Shown: positions 23,577 to 62,490 of the stretch, piece by piece
How positions within the stretch are numbered: position 1 is the first letter of the stretch
Layout of the letters: each line of letters opens with the position of its first letter
The notes under the pieces: generated by a model
Told to the model about the DNA's origin: nothing
The model's input: the letters and a program-made list of their open reading frames with translations, nothing else
Databases searched by the model: none
Program-made: the position numbers and the translations under genes
DNA from: Amblyomma americanum
Taxonomy: Eukaryota > Arthropoda > Arachnida > Ixodida > Ixodidae
Direction: 5' to 3'
Assembly: GCF_052857255.1 (NCBI RefSeq)
Contig: NC_135500.1
Coordinates: 159,891,189-159,955,188 of the forward strand
Length of the DNA: 64,000 bases

Positions 23577-25837
23577 AGAAAAGAAATACAAGACTGTCGT
23601 CGGCTGATCTACGGATAATTGATCCTTACAGTGAAAGCTTACATTACATTGAAACAATTGAGTTCATAAATGGTTTCCCGCTAAAAAATGTTTTTGTCCA
23701 GAATTATTGGGTATATCTTAAGGTGCAGCTTAAGTATCCCCTCTGATCACCGGTTAAAATGACGGCGCCGTGTGCACCTATTCAACTGAACGGTATGTAC
23801 ACGTATACACCGTGCATGCCCTCATTTCTGATGTTTATCGACTGTCGTCGTTTACCAATAGCGATGAGAAAATCTCACAAGCTAAGTTCAAGAAACACCG
23901 TGTAATAGCATGGGCATGCTAAAACTATGACACCCTGGTTTCTGCACATGTAGGCATTCAGATCCGGAGAGAAGGGCATATGATTATGGTTTTTTGCTGG
24001 TGTTCGTTTTGCCGCATCAGAGCAACTAAATTATGCCTGGAGCCAATCTAAAAATCTAAACATACTACCAATTCATGATAAAGAGGTGAGCATTTTACAT
24101 GGAACTGGAAGGAAATTAGAACTGGAAGGAACATCAGTGGAAGCAGTTGAAAAGCATTATCAAAGTCAAGCTTCAAGCAAGAAAGAGCCAAACTTTCCCG
24201 AGTACACAGTGTGAAAACTAATTAGTGATATTTCGACATGTTCTATTTGAATGAATAGCCAACAAGCAAAAAGCCTGGACGATCAATGCGATTGACACGA
24301 CGGAGAATTCGTTAGCTTTTCTGTTCCCTCAGGCGCAGCAGCAGATGCTGAATGATGAGTTCAGAGCGTCCGAGCGGATGGCGTGATCCAGTCCGTTACA
24401 ACCGTGTGACTCGCCGTATCCCTACTCGACTCTCCCAAGCCAATCCAGTACCATAGTGTGACACGGGCTACCTCCTGTCTCTCCCCCCACCCGTCACCAG
24501 TCACATCCCACCATCTCTTCATCTTCCGTCTTCCACTTTTACATCTCGTCTCTTCTGAAAGCTGAAAGAAGCACATTCGTTTTCCGACTTCCCCACAAGC
24601 CAACCGATGCTCCAGGTGGACGGACGCACACATTTTTCTAGCATGGCTTTTATAAAGCAAAAGGTTGAAAACAGCACTGGCAGATGATCATACAAAGTAA
24701 TGCAAGAAACATGCGTTTGCACTTTTGGTTGCACTTTTCGCTTTTATGCTAATTGTCTTCCAGTCGCCACTTTTAATTTTATTCTGCAGCCACCTTGTCG
24801 TTCCCTTGCCATGTGGGCTCCTGGTGAATGGAGGGTGTGGATGAGTGAAGGGTCTTCATCGGAAGGCAATTGGTGGGTGATGGGCAGAGGTCTTTCTCAT
24901 GGGTGTAAATAGGCGGAGGTTGAAGGTGAGTGGGCGGATGGTAGCCCACTGTAACTGCTTCGGTGAGGCCTCGGCTTCTGCTTTACACGTTCAGCTGGGC
25001 TAGGTCAAGTGTGCATTTAGGCACCCGTAAATAAAATCCGTTAATAATCGGAAGCCTCGCGAGAAGTTCATGCCCTGACCCATCGGCTCCATCAGTGAGC
25101 CGCATTTAGAGAGGCTTTTTCCAAGCTAGCAGCTCCCATAGCAGGGCACTCTGTAAAGGAGAGTAGTAAAGACCTCCCACTACTGGGCACGGCTACTGAG
25201 TCTTCAAGGCGCTGAGGAAAGGCCAAGGAGGTGAATGATGATACCCTCTGCGAAGGTTTCTCTCCATACTTCGACTTGCCGTGTGCTTCGGCATGTCATA
25301 CGCGTGTCGGGCGTATCCGGCGCCATGAGACTACTGTGGATTGCCGAATGCCGCCTCTCCCATGAAAAGGGGGCGGTAGTTGTAGCCTGATCCATGTCTA
25401 TCAAATTCAAGCATAAACATGAACACAAATATTGAACACAAACAGAAACGCGAACATCATTATTGATTTTGTTTGCATATCCCGCTATGAACAAACGGGC
25501 TGCCGTGCTTCAGGCGGCGAATCAAACGCGCCACCTGGAGCTAATTGTAGCCGATATTATATGACGCATCATTAAAGGAACACTTATTATAATTATTGGT
25601 TTGGTTCTTAATTTTGTTTGCACACCCTGCACTAAATGGCCAGATCAACCTGGGCTACAATGCTTCCGGCGGCTACTACCAACCCGCCACCTTCCATACA
25701 ATGACCTGCAGAAATCTGCCATTGTCTGGTGCTTGAATACGGGGTGAGAGAGACATATATTGTTGGGGTGATTGCTGTTTGAGGAGAGGAGTAAAAAAAA
25801 ATAGAGGGGACACTTTGGATTCACCTTAGAGATATCA
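23577..25837. other. No gene recognised
   Basis: 24340-25200 is GC-richer with CT-rich and GGTGG-rich parts and may be an old retroelement end (GTAAATAAAATCC at about 25026). Two similar segments, about 25460-25560 and 25600-25690, share ATTTTGTTTGCA and GGCGGC words. Nothing else recognised. Confidence 0.45.
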
Positions 25838-26180
25838 CGCGATAGCGGTAATGACTTAATGCCCATATATGTGAAATTGGTGATTATCAACTATGCATTC
25901 ATGTGTCCCTGGGAGTCCTCATACCACTCCTTGCGCAATGGTACCACGGTTAACGGATGCTCTACTGCTCTGTGATAGCAGATGCTGCTACCGGTGGGTC
26001 TTGTGTGACCCAAGTTGCTCTTCACGAGCAACTCCTGGCGATCGCCCTCTATTTTCAATGACACCAGCTAGTTTGGTTAGTGCGCTCACAATAAAGTGGG
26101 TAAGTTGTGATGTCAGTCAAAAGGTAATATGACCTATGTAGCCCACCTAGGTTGTTTCTCCGGGGGTGGCTGTCTGGGCC
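25838..26180 (+). repeat. About 420-bp repeat, truncated copy
   Basis: Starts CGCGATAGCGGTAATG, shares CCTGGGAGTCCTCATACCAC with the copy at 34.6 kb and loses similarity before the far end. Confidence 0.6.
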
Positions 26181-26231
26181 ACCGTACGCCACCCTATTTA
26201 TCCCTCGCATTGCCGACAACGCCGAAGCCAG

Positions 26232-26765
26232 ATTTCCTGCATAACGGAGCCTTTAATGCAATCGCGTTAACACAGGTAGGCGGGGCAGAGTCAGGTGTGC
26301 CTAACAGATTGGGAAGTTTTCAGGGCCAAGATTGGCCTGGTTTGCACATAAAAGATTATCCGAACTTCGTTAAAGGCCCCGTTACGCAGCAAATCCGGCG
26401 TCATCGTTGCAATCCGGCGTCATCGTTGCAAGAGTTCAGTTCAGTTCAGGGGGCGCCCAGAGAGCAACCTAGGAGGCAGGTGGGCCACTTAGGTCACGTG
26501 ACCTTGCGGCGTGACCACAAGTCCATCGGATAGTGAGCAAACAACCCGCCGTGGCACGCGCCAGTTAAATTTATGATTTGTCACTCGAGAGGAGCAGCCT
26601 GGACCGCACAACGCTGAGAGAACCTATGATCGCAGGACACTGCCGCGTCGCTTAACCGTTGCGCCTTAGAGTGATATGAGGACTCGCAGGGATATATGAA
26701 CGTAAAGCAGAGAATCACGTTCTGCATATATGGGAATTCACCCATACAGCAATCTTGTCACACCT
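26232..26765 (-). repeat. About 420-bp repeat, copy with internal duplications
   Basis: Begins near CAATCGCGTTAACA and contains TTAAAGGCCCCGTTACGCAG. The 19-base word AATCCGGCGTCATCGTTGC occurs twice in tandem at about 26394-26431, and AGTTC is repeated after it. Ends near 26765 with a decayed terminal repeat. Confidence 0.6.
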
Positions 26766-27959
26766 TTAAAACGGAGCTAAGTTTCTCCTAAAATTTTCGT
26801 TAAAAACCGACTTTCAAAAAATAAATTCGGTGTATGGTTTTGATGTCAGTGGGAGCTGTTTGCTTTCAGAAATATGTGCAGTTGTACTCATGATAGTGGA
26901 GAGTTTTACGAGTGCCGTGCCCAAATTAAACTGCGTCGAAGTAAATTGCAACTTATTGTTCGTACGGTAGTCATGTTGCTACAATAAATTAGAATACGCT
27001 GATATCAATTACAATAAATTGATACTTGTACGAAAGAAGGCATTGCTAGCAATCGAGGAGTATTACGGTCATCCTCAATATTTGGCTACAGCACCTTTCT
27101 CAAACACAGTTTGCTCAAATCAGACCAGGCATATTTTTATCGTTCGTTCCAACACATATACAAAAACCGGCTGTATAATACCATTCCAGACAATTCCTCA
27201 TCAGAGTATAGCTTCCGAGCACAGAGAAAACTAGTCCCTAGGACGTGTACCAACTAAGGGAAACCCAAAATTATGTATCAAGCACCTACCGCCATAAATA
27301 ATTTTTCGGGTGATCTTGATTTTAGGGTTTCTCTCAAATATTTTATTGAAATAACCAAGCGTTACTTAATGCAAAATGACATGTTATATCCTTAAACTTT
27401 TGTGCACTGACACTCTCACACAATCTTAGTTTACCGAATAAATACAGTCCCTTTTGTTGTCTGAAGGGTATTATTACTGTTGAAAAGTCTTCTGCATTTC
27501 ACCTATTCATTTTCTGTGCGCAAACGAAATCGCGTTTTACGTCTCTTTTTTTTTGCTCCGCTGTGATCACGTTTCATGCAGTGTGCAAGCCTCCTTCTCA
27601 GTGCTTTGTTCTGTAATACGTTGAATGTTTATTTGATTTGTAACATGTTAAATTTTTTTACCGCTGCACTGTACTGCAAACTGTACAAGGAAGCTGAGGC
27701 CTCGTCAGGCGCTACAGACATTTTGCCTCATCTTCCTCTTTCTTCGTAAGGAAGAAATAAAGTCTTTGAAACTTGAAGAATATAATGGCCTCCAATAGGA
27801 AATGAGCCATACGGAGACTAGAAGCGTATGCTGCAGACACGACTACGCATAACGTGCACTGTAAACGCTGTTGTGTAGGCAAGAGGATGTATTACTGACA
27901 CCACCCATGTGGGGGACATTGAAAGAGTACGAAATCGATGAAAAGGAAGAAAAAATTTA
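26766..27959. other. No gene recognised
   Basis: AT-rich. 27690-27775 reads GGAAGCTGAGGCCTCGTCAG and ends in GAAGAAATAAAGTCTTTGAA, which looks like the 3' end of a retroposed sequence. No coding content recognised. Confidence 0.45.
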
Positions 27960-28332
27960 GGGAAAGAGTTCCTCTCTCTAGGTTTGTGCTGCCGTTATCT
28001 CTACCAGTGTTGCTATCGTTCGGTGCAAGCGCCAATGGATCTGCATTGGGTTCAATTTGTGTGACTCTCTATGATTACATAATTGCAACTGGTAGGTTGA
28101 TTTGCTTATTCTTGTAAAATTCTTCGAGCTCTTCTTTTTACACCAAAATGCTGTGTTGTTTTACTTTAAATATTCTGTCGTTTTTATTGATACATTTTTC
28201 AAAATTCCCGCTTGGTGCTGTAATTTTGTCGAAATGTCTTATGGAAATTTCCTTGTTTCTGCCACAACATCTTGGCCAATCCCCCCATGTGGGTATGTGC
28301 CATGCCTTAAGGGGACGAAAAAGAAGATGCTA
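27960..28332 (+). repeat. Repeat family B, single copy
   Basis: Contains CGTTCGGTGCAAGCGCCAA, TGATTACATAATTGCAACTG and CTTGGCCAATCCCCCCATGT. The same words occur in inverted orientation twice at 60.35-61.17 kb. No protein. Confidence 0.8.
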
Positions 28333-28335
28333 AGG

Positions 28336-28656
28336 CGTAGTCGGTGGTGCAGCAGTTAAACGATAAGCAATTGACCTGGGATGGTATGTCCCTCAGCGGT
28401 GGGCCTTGAGCGGCCCAGGTTGATCTTCCCGAGTGAAAAATCATTATTTAACTGCCACCTCTCACGATCGTCAGTTTGCCCACTGTACGGTCGGCAGGTT
28501 TCGATGACATCGCACGGTCACGCTACTTAGAAGGCGCACCTGCTCCTTGCTTGCTGTCTGGGGACCACCTGTCAGAGTCATGATTAAAATTTTTCGCTCG
28601 CAACGCCGACAATGCCGACGCAGGATTTTCATGATGAGTCTTTAACGCTGTTTCAC
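28336..28656 (+). repeat. About 420-bp repeat, 5'-truncated copy
   Basis: Begins inside the repeat (GGTGGTGCAGCAGTTAAACG) directly after the repeat at 27960-28332, and ends at TCTTTAACGCTGTTT. Shares GGCCTTGAGCGGCCCAGGTTG with the copy in intron 9. Confidence 0.65.
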
Positions 28657-28956
28657 TAAAATGACGGATCACGTTTACAGTGTTCGTAAACAATGTTTTT
28701 TGTGCCGTCGTTTTTTTGTAGCGTGAGCTACATTGACCGAGGTTGAGCAGTTTCGCGTGGCTCCTAGAGAGCCGTGCTGCGCATGCGCGAGGAGCAGTGA
28801 CGTCACACGGCGCACAGCTGGCGCACCGGAGCCGCCACCGGCGCGCGCTCGCCACGGCGGTCTGCACATTCCAGAGCAGTGAAGTCATAGTCGCGGCAGA
28901 CGCACTGGTGCCGGCGCTTGCCCAGCTGTGCGCCTCCGTTGCGCAGTAGCAAAATC

Positions 28957-29076
28957 TAAACGTGCGCCGGAGCAGCTTGATAGCGCCTCTCATTTCATGC
29001 GCATGCGCAGAGGTATCAGGGGGCGTATACATATAGCGGGGCGTTTGTCAGTGTGGTATAGCCATGGAGAAGGAGA
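28957..29076. repeat. 120-bp direct repeat, first copy
   Basis: TAAACGTGCGCCGGAGCAGC to GCCATGGAGAAGGAGA. Nearly identical to 29443-29561 in the same orientation. Contains GCGCATGCGCAG and TATACATATAGCGGGGCG. Confidence 0.88.
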
Positions 29077-29442
29077 GGGAAATTGCTGCTCAGCGGCAAT
29101 TGATGTTCAGCGGCTCAGCGTTGCTCACGCTACGTATATCCTGGCATAGCCGAGCTAAGCCACTGCAATGCACTGCTACTCGGCCGGAAAACAAGCCGAC
29201 GGTTTTTCTAGTGCTAGAACCACTGGATTTGTGACACGTAGACGTCGACGATTAGCGGGCAGTATAGCGACGTTCAGCAAGGCGGAAATTTGGGCGAGTA
29301 TAGCGACAAGCACGCAAATTATATTCTCCTTGTGGCGTTGAGAGAGGGAAACAGAGCGCAGCCCGGGCAGGGGTTGCTTCGGCGACCCGCCACTCCCCTG
29401 TAAAATGAAAAAAAAAGAAAGCCTGCGAGTATGTTGCGTGTC

Positions 29443-29561
29443 TAAAGGTGCGCCGGAGCAGCTTGATAGCGCCTCTCATTTCGTGCGCATGCGCAGATAT
29501 ATGAGGGAGGTATACATATAGCGGGGCGTTCGTCAGTGCGGTATAGCCATGGAGAAGGAGA
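29443..29561. repeat. 120-bp direct repeat, second copy
   Basis: TAAAGGTGCGCCGGAGCAGC to GCCATGGAGAAGGAGA. The Gypsy protease fragment begins right at its end. Confidence 0.88.
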
Positions 29562-29566
29562 CTGGC

Positions 29567-30530
29567 TGCTTATTGCCTTTAATGATGTTTTCAGTGTCCT
29601 TGACATCCCAGATGCGTAGGGGTTTGACAGGAGTGTGACGCAAGCTTGTTCCTCTGGTAGATACGTTGTGGTCTACTTGATCCCCCGGGGTCATGGTTAT
29701 ACGTATGGCCGCTGCCGTAGAGAACGTAATGACCTTAGACCAGAGGTCAGTGATCACGCGATGCACAGTCAAAAAGTTCATTCTTAATATTAGGTCCCAG
29801 AAACACTGATGCAGGATTTTGAAGGCCACGGAGTATGTATGTCCACTGACCGTTACCCGTGTGGTGCATCGTCCAGATGGCGAATCAAGGCGGCCTCCAG
29901 CAGCTCGATGTGCTGGATTTTCCCAAGCAGTTGTCAATTGCTTGATATGAGCCGTACGTAACCAGTCCACTGGTGGCAAAGCGGTCTCCTCTTGTGTTTA
30001 CTTTGGGACCTTCGACAGCCTTTGGTTCGTGTTCTCGCGTTGCACGTTGGCGATGGATTTATTCCCTACTTCATCGGGTGCTGTGATCGCGAAGGGGGCA
30101 ACTCATTTTATTTATCTGCGCGCGGCGTCATTTTGAAGCAAGGTCTTCTTATCGTGGAGCTTGTCTTTTTGTACGCCCGTCGTTGCAGTGGACGCGACGT
30201 CGTTTGTGGCGTGGTCGGTGACTTAGAGGTCTTGCGCGGACGGCCATTGTGAACGGTGAGGTGAACGGGGACGATAATTGTTACTACTGGATCATGGTGG
30301 CGTCTACTCGGAGATGGTAATCGTTATTTTCCAGTGGTCGGCGACCGGCGCTTGGTAGTAGTGCGTCATAGAGCAAAGCCCGAAAGTCTATTCCTCTGTA
30401 TATGGGCAGTGGTGAAGTACGTGGCCGGCATAACCTCAAGTGAACAATGCGGACATTTATAGCTGGTTTTCCACGTGTCGCACCTTCGATGTTTTGAGCT
30501 TCGCTTGTAGGTTTAGCGGGTGGCGGGTGA
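29567..30530 (-). pseudogene. Degraded Gypsy gag-pro fragment
   Basis: The minus-strand frame 29979-29567 encodes AHIKQLTTAWENPAHR, DSPSGRCTTRVTVSGHTYSV, DLILRMNFL and VKDTENIIKGN, the part of a Gypsy retropepsin that follows the DTG active site. Further upstream on the same strand (about 30400-30460) a CPHC is followed, one frame over, by GHVLHHC, the remains of a Gag zinc knuckle. The order gag then protease is kept. The fragment ends abruptly at a repeat copy at 29561. Confidence 0.75.
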
Positions 30531-33273
30531 GGAGCAGACTTTCAGATCAGCAGGCACGTGCTGTAGAGAGGTTTTGGCGCATCGTCATGGCGTAGCAATA
30601 GACCAGAAGCTATGCACCCGAAACATACCTTCTCTATCTACGCAGGGTAACACAGTAGACGCTTGCAGTCGTTAGTTGTAACTTAATAGATATCATATTG
30701 TCAATCTTCCTTTTGTAAGGCCCATTTTTAACCTAACCGCCAAAATTAAGCGTTAGAAACTCAATGACAATTTTCTCAGCTGTCACGAATATTCTACGCA
30801 CGTGTTGTTACATGAAGCTTCCACAGATGACGCCTACTACGAAACTGACAGAATAAAGCTACATTGCACAAATTAACGCGACAGGTGGACACGCACACCA
30901 TAGTGCTTCCATACTATTTGGCAGAATGATAGAGTAAGGACGCTCGGCCCCAGAGCCGTCCCTGCATTGCCAAGAAAAGCTGCCGCCAAATATTGCCGCC
31001 ACCCAGGTCACGCGCATGCTCAAAGCATTGACGATTGGCTGCGGGCGAAGATTGGCTGCCGGACAAGCGCAGCGACATTGCGCACACCTGCACACGCCCG
31101 CATTCAAACGGTGCCCATGTGTTGGGCTCGTCCCTCTGAGCCTTATGCGCCGAGCGCTAGGGGGACTGTGAGTCGCACACTTGTTGCAATCCCCCCCCCC
31201 CCCCCCCGCAATAAATTAAACGTGTCAAGGCAAGTTTCGTACCTCTCATACGAGATCTGTGCCGGAACTGCCACCGCGGACGACACATCGTATTCATTTA
31301 ATTTGATCAATACGACACGCACACATTGCACCAACCGTTCTTCTGGATCCCTGTCTGGGGAGCGGTTGATTGTCAGTTGCACTATGCGTTTTTGGCCGAT
31401 TATTTGAGCCGACGCTGAGACAGGGCAGTTGTTCATATAGAAGCGTCATTTTGGGCTAGAGCCAGATCAGGAAAGAGTCCCTGCTCAGGTGACGGCCCTT
31501 TGAGGCAAAGGCTGCTGCAAGAATTGTCTTCCTTACCCGAGGCTTCGGAGTTCGCAGTGTCACTTTCGGCGAAACGGCTGGGACTTCTCCGAGAGCTTCA
31601 AGGTTGTGTGGGCAACTAGGGTATCTACACAAAGCACTTACATCAGATGTCACGTGGCTGCGATTAAAGCGCGGAAGGATTCGGAAAGAAGACTGAAGTG
31701 CAGTTCAAACTGTTTATTCAGGTGACTTACAATATAAGATAATCGACAAAGTGGGCTGTGGCGAGTGCAAAAAGCCTACTCAGCAGATGTCGAAAAACGA
31801 AATAACCGTCACTCTCAGTAGCACTTCGTTTATTACTGCGAAGAACTTTCGAGTTAAGACGCGAAAAGCACCTACGATAATCCTGAATGTTTCTTCTGAG
31901 AGCGGCTACAGTCCTGCAAGAGAATTGCAGTTGCCTCTTGCGCCTTGTCGACGGCTTCGAGTATAAACCAATATCACCGTGCTACGATCCAAAATGTTTC
32001 TGGGCCACAGAGAAAATTTTTATTTGCGGAATATGTGACGACACCAGGTACCCCAAAGTAAGCACTCTGCAAAAAGGTCTCTATAAAAGGTGATGTGTTT
32101 TTCTTTATATTTACGTCGACGTCACATAAAACTGGCGAAGTTTGGTTACATATAATGCTGCGTGCAGCTAGGCGTCTAAAAAAATTTCCACCGCATTGTT
32201 CTTTGAAAATTGTTTTTTTTTACGTGAAAAGTAAAAGGGGTAAAGCGAGGAATACCCAATTATGTTTCCAGAGCTCCGTTACGTTTTCATTACTGAGTGT
32301 GTAACCCATGTGACTGTCTAAGAGTGTGTCTGATATTCCGTAGCATTGAGAATAGAGAAATTAAGACTGATTAGAATATCATGGAGTGATTGCGTTTAAT
32401 ATTACTACACACCAAGCGCCAAGTCGCATACAGTCTGATTATGTACTATTTATATATACGCAATTTCCTCCTTAAACTTTTTGATGTAGCGGTTTCCTTC
32501 GGTACCGTGAAATAGTTTACGTATTGTGGGAATGATTACACAGAAAATAAAAGTGATGCCATTAAGACTATTTTCGCAGAAGTGAACATAAAGACCCTTG
32601 TGACGATCATTATCATTTAGAGATGTGCGTGTAGATCAAAGCAAATTTCAAGAAGGCACCTTGGGCACTTTGTATAAGGCGACAAGCATAATGCGCCAAT
32701 CACCTACGAGGCGACACCCAAAAACAAACAAGTAAATACCATACGTCCACACACCGAAGCATGCACGCAGTCATTCAATCAATACAGTAACTAGCTTCAA
32801 AGCGTCAAAGAAACTTATTCATTGGAAGTGGGCGGATAAAGCCAGAAAGCGACTTTCAATCAGCTATCGCGCGAGGGAAAAAAACTATTTAAATAAGTCA
32901 ATCCGCACGTATTAAGGTGCAATGTTTAGCGAGTGGTAGCTTCGTAATGAGTTTGGTGAGGCGAATTAGGTAAGTCTTTTTCCACAGGCGATAACGAGAT
33001 TTACTAATGCAGTATAAAAACATTTAAAAAAATCAGTGCTGTGACGTAGGGCATAACCACGTACTCTTAAGAAAGACGTCAAAAACGAGCAGAAGCCGTA
33101 TCTCAAAATAGTTCGATTATCAACAATATTGTTCCTTAAATGCGCACATTTTCACAATTAAAACAACTAAAGTGATTGATCTACATGCACACATTTCGAG
33201 AGGCATAAGCACTGTTATTATCATCTGTCTGTAATAATACATCAAATCCTCAACTCGGGTTCAAACACGAAAA
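30531..33273. other. 3' flank of the nucleotidase gene; no other gene recognised
   Basis: Could contain the 3' UTR of the minus-strand gene. The block 31440-31740 is GC-richer with open frames on the minus strand and an AATAAA on that strand at about 31713, and may be an old LTR. 30850-31180 is another GC-rich patch. No product recognised. Confidence 0.45.
31191..31207. repeat. Poly-C run of 17
   Basis: Perfect homopolymer followed by GCAATAAATTAAACG; possibly the end of an old retroelement copy. Confidence 0.85.
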
Positions 33274-60253
<26,980 letters not shown>

Positions 60254-60349
60254 GAGTGCGACAGAGCGGACAAAGAGAATGCTACCCAAGGAGTCCTGGA
60301 GGATGCGGTCAGCTGCTTGGTTCTTGCCTTGCCCCCACGCTCGCGCTGT

Positions 60350-61170
60350 TCTTCTTCTTCTCCTCAAGCAATATGGCACATACCCACGTGGGGGGGGGGG
60401 GGGGGGGGGGGTTGGCCAAGGTATAGAGTAGAATGCCAATGAAGCATTTGCGCGGGGAAGGAAACGTCAGAAGACTGAATCAAGATAAAACAATTGGAAA
60501 AATAAAATGAAATCAAGAGGTATGAGTCATCCGAAATAGAATCAATCTAGCCTTTTTTGGACATGCGAAAGAATTTTGTATATAGCTAACAAAATAATCG
60601 ATTAGTTGCACTTATGTAATCGTGAAGGTAGCCGCATACACTGCTTAACGGGCATCCCTTGGCGCTCGCACCAAACGATAGAAGAACTGTAAGAGACAGA
60701 GGCAGTCCTAGTCTCGAAAGAGGAACCTCCAGATATTGCTTTCTCTGAACCGCGCTGTTCATCCTGTTACTCTCCTTCTTCTTCTTCCTTAAAACATGCA
60801 CATACCTCACATGGGGTTATTGGCCAAGGTGTAGTGGCAAAACAAGATTTCCACAGGAGATTACGATCAAATAATAGCGCCAAGCGTGAATTTTGAAAAA
60901 TGTATCAACGAAAAACGAAAGCAGAATATTTAAATTGAAATAACTAACAGCATTTTGGTGAAAAAAGAAAAGCTCGAAGAATTTTAAAAGAATTAGCAGT
61001 TCAACTTACCAATTCCAATTATGTAATCATGGAGAATCCCACAAACTGAACCCAATGCAAATCCTTTGGCGCTCGCACCCAACGATAATAACACTAGCAG
61101 AGATAACGGGAGCCCTCAATTGGAGAGAGGGACCTCCAGGTAAATCTTTCTCTGAAGTGCGAAATTTGGA
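60350..61170 (-). repeat. Repeat family B, two tandem copies upstream of exon 1
   Basis: Two head-to-tail units of about 410 bp: 60350-60760 and 60765-61170. Each begins CTTCTTCTTCTcCTcAAgC.a..ggCACATAC, then TTGGCCAAGG, and ends with TTGGCGCTCGCACC.AACGATA and GA..GAGGGACCTCCAG-like sequence. Unit 1 has a run of 22 G (60390-60411) where unit 2 has TGGGGTTA. Unit 1 starts within 100 bp of the exon 1 ATG, so promoter or 5' UTR may lie inside it. Confidence 0.78.
60390..60411. repeat. Poly-G run of 22
   Basis: Perfect homopolymer in repeat B unit 1. Length in the assembly may be unreliable. Confidence 0.9.
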
Positions 61171-61399
61171 CAGTAGAGGAGAGAATGGTCCACAGATTCA
61201 ACTTCCCCTAATGAGTCACATATGTCTGTCGGATTCCAGCCACATATCCATAGATATAAATTCAAACTGGGAATCCTGCATCGCAGCCACGTCACACAGC
61301 CTGGTTTTACACGAACGGACGTTCTAATTACATGCTAAGTGCTGATAATCAGCGGTATTTAGTAAGAAATCACATAAACTGGCTGATATGTGCTAGAAC

Positions 61400-62490
61400 C
61401 GCCGAAAGCTGGAAGTCACCTGCAGGCTGATATTCAGGACGGGATGTGTCACTGACCCGTCATGAGCCGACCCGACCTTGCTAAGTAATCAGCCACCTCA
61501 TTTCAATGAATGCCTGCATGGCCAGGAACCCTGACAAAAAGGACCTCGTTCAAAGTGCATGGGGCAAAAAATAGCAGGAAACGGCTGAAAAAATACTTTT
61601 CGGAAATTTCAAGGGAGACTAAAACTGGCATCCAATCAGCGAGGTTGATAACGTGTGGCATATGACATGAAATTTTGTGCAGGGCCATTGCAAGATTCAA
61701 AATTTCCGCAAATATTATAGGAATATAATCTGGGATGCGGACAGAATAGCTCCATGCCAAATCCTGCGAAAAGATGCCAACTGCAGCTTTTTGGCAGTTG
61801 ATGGAGGCATCGATAGAACGCACCGTATGATGGGGATATTCTTCCAAGTGATCAGAAAGAAGACCGTTTAGAATGTTTGCGGACATGTGTTTTTCATGAG
61901 ATGGGAATATGTGGTGAAAATTGAATTCCACTGCTGCCGTCGTGTCATCAACCCACTGCAATGAACTGAGATCAACACCAATCGGTGTTAACGCAATTTG
62001 TGGCATTTGATACCGTGGTCAATGATGAGAAAAGAATAAGGCCGGCTGAGGAACAAAAGTAGGAGCACTGACATCAGTCACCGGGTCGAACGACCTGAGG
62101 AAAGTTCGCAACATGAGTATTTGAAAGAGGAAATTTTGGTCAGGGATGCGGGCTTCCAGATAAAGTAGGGCGTTTGAAACTGATTTCGGGGTACCTGGGC
62201 AGAGACTTAGAACGCACCTTTCCAGTAAGTTTAAGGGTTGAATCCTGTAGTTTGCGCAACCAGACAACATAATGCAACCAAATTCAAGTATAGGTCTTAC
62301 TTAGGATTTGTATAGTTACTCGCGAGCTTCGATTCGTCTAATTCTTTCACTAACTATTAGTTGGCGCGGAGCGCTAGCTGTTCAAGAGAAACCAACAAGG
62401 TTCGGAAAATGACGATCGTATTAGGGCGGTTATGTTTCTTCGACCACAGCTTGTCAAACAGGCAAAATTAGCAGTGCTTAGCTTGTGCCT
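61400..62490 (-). pseudogene. LINE fragment: end of reverse transcriptase and RNase H
   Basis: The minus-strand frame 62270-62019 gives LSGCANYRIQPLNLLERCVL and then NALLYLEARIP, matching the thumb region of I/Jockey-group LINEs. The frame 62006-61503 then gives INCQKAAVGIF, IIFAEILNLAMAL and VPGHAGIH, followed after a stop by NEVADYLARSG: this is the RNase H domain with its Glu helix and the final GH..NE.AD motif. The expected DGS at the start of RNase H reads DAS. Stops and shifts show it is inactive. Confidence 0.8.

Noticed and set aside
60254..60439. Longer N terminus for exon 1 (poly-Pro, Arg-rich)
   Set aside because: It starts with TTG, is translated from repeat B and its poly-G run, and would put the signal peptide in the middle of the protein.
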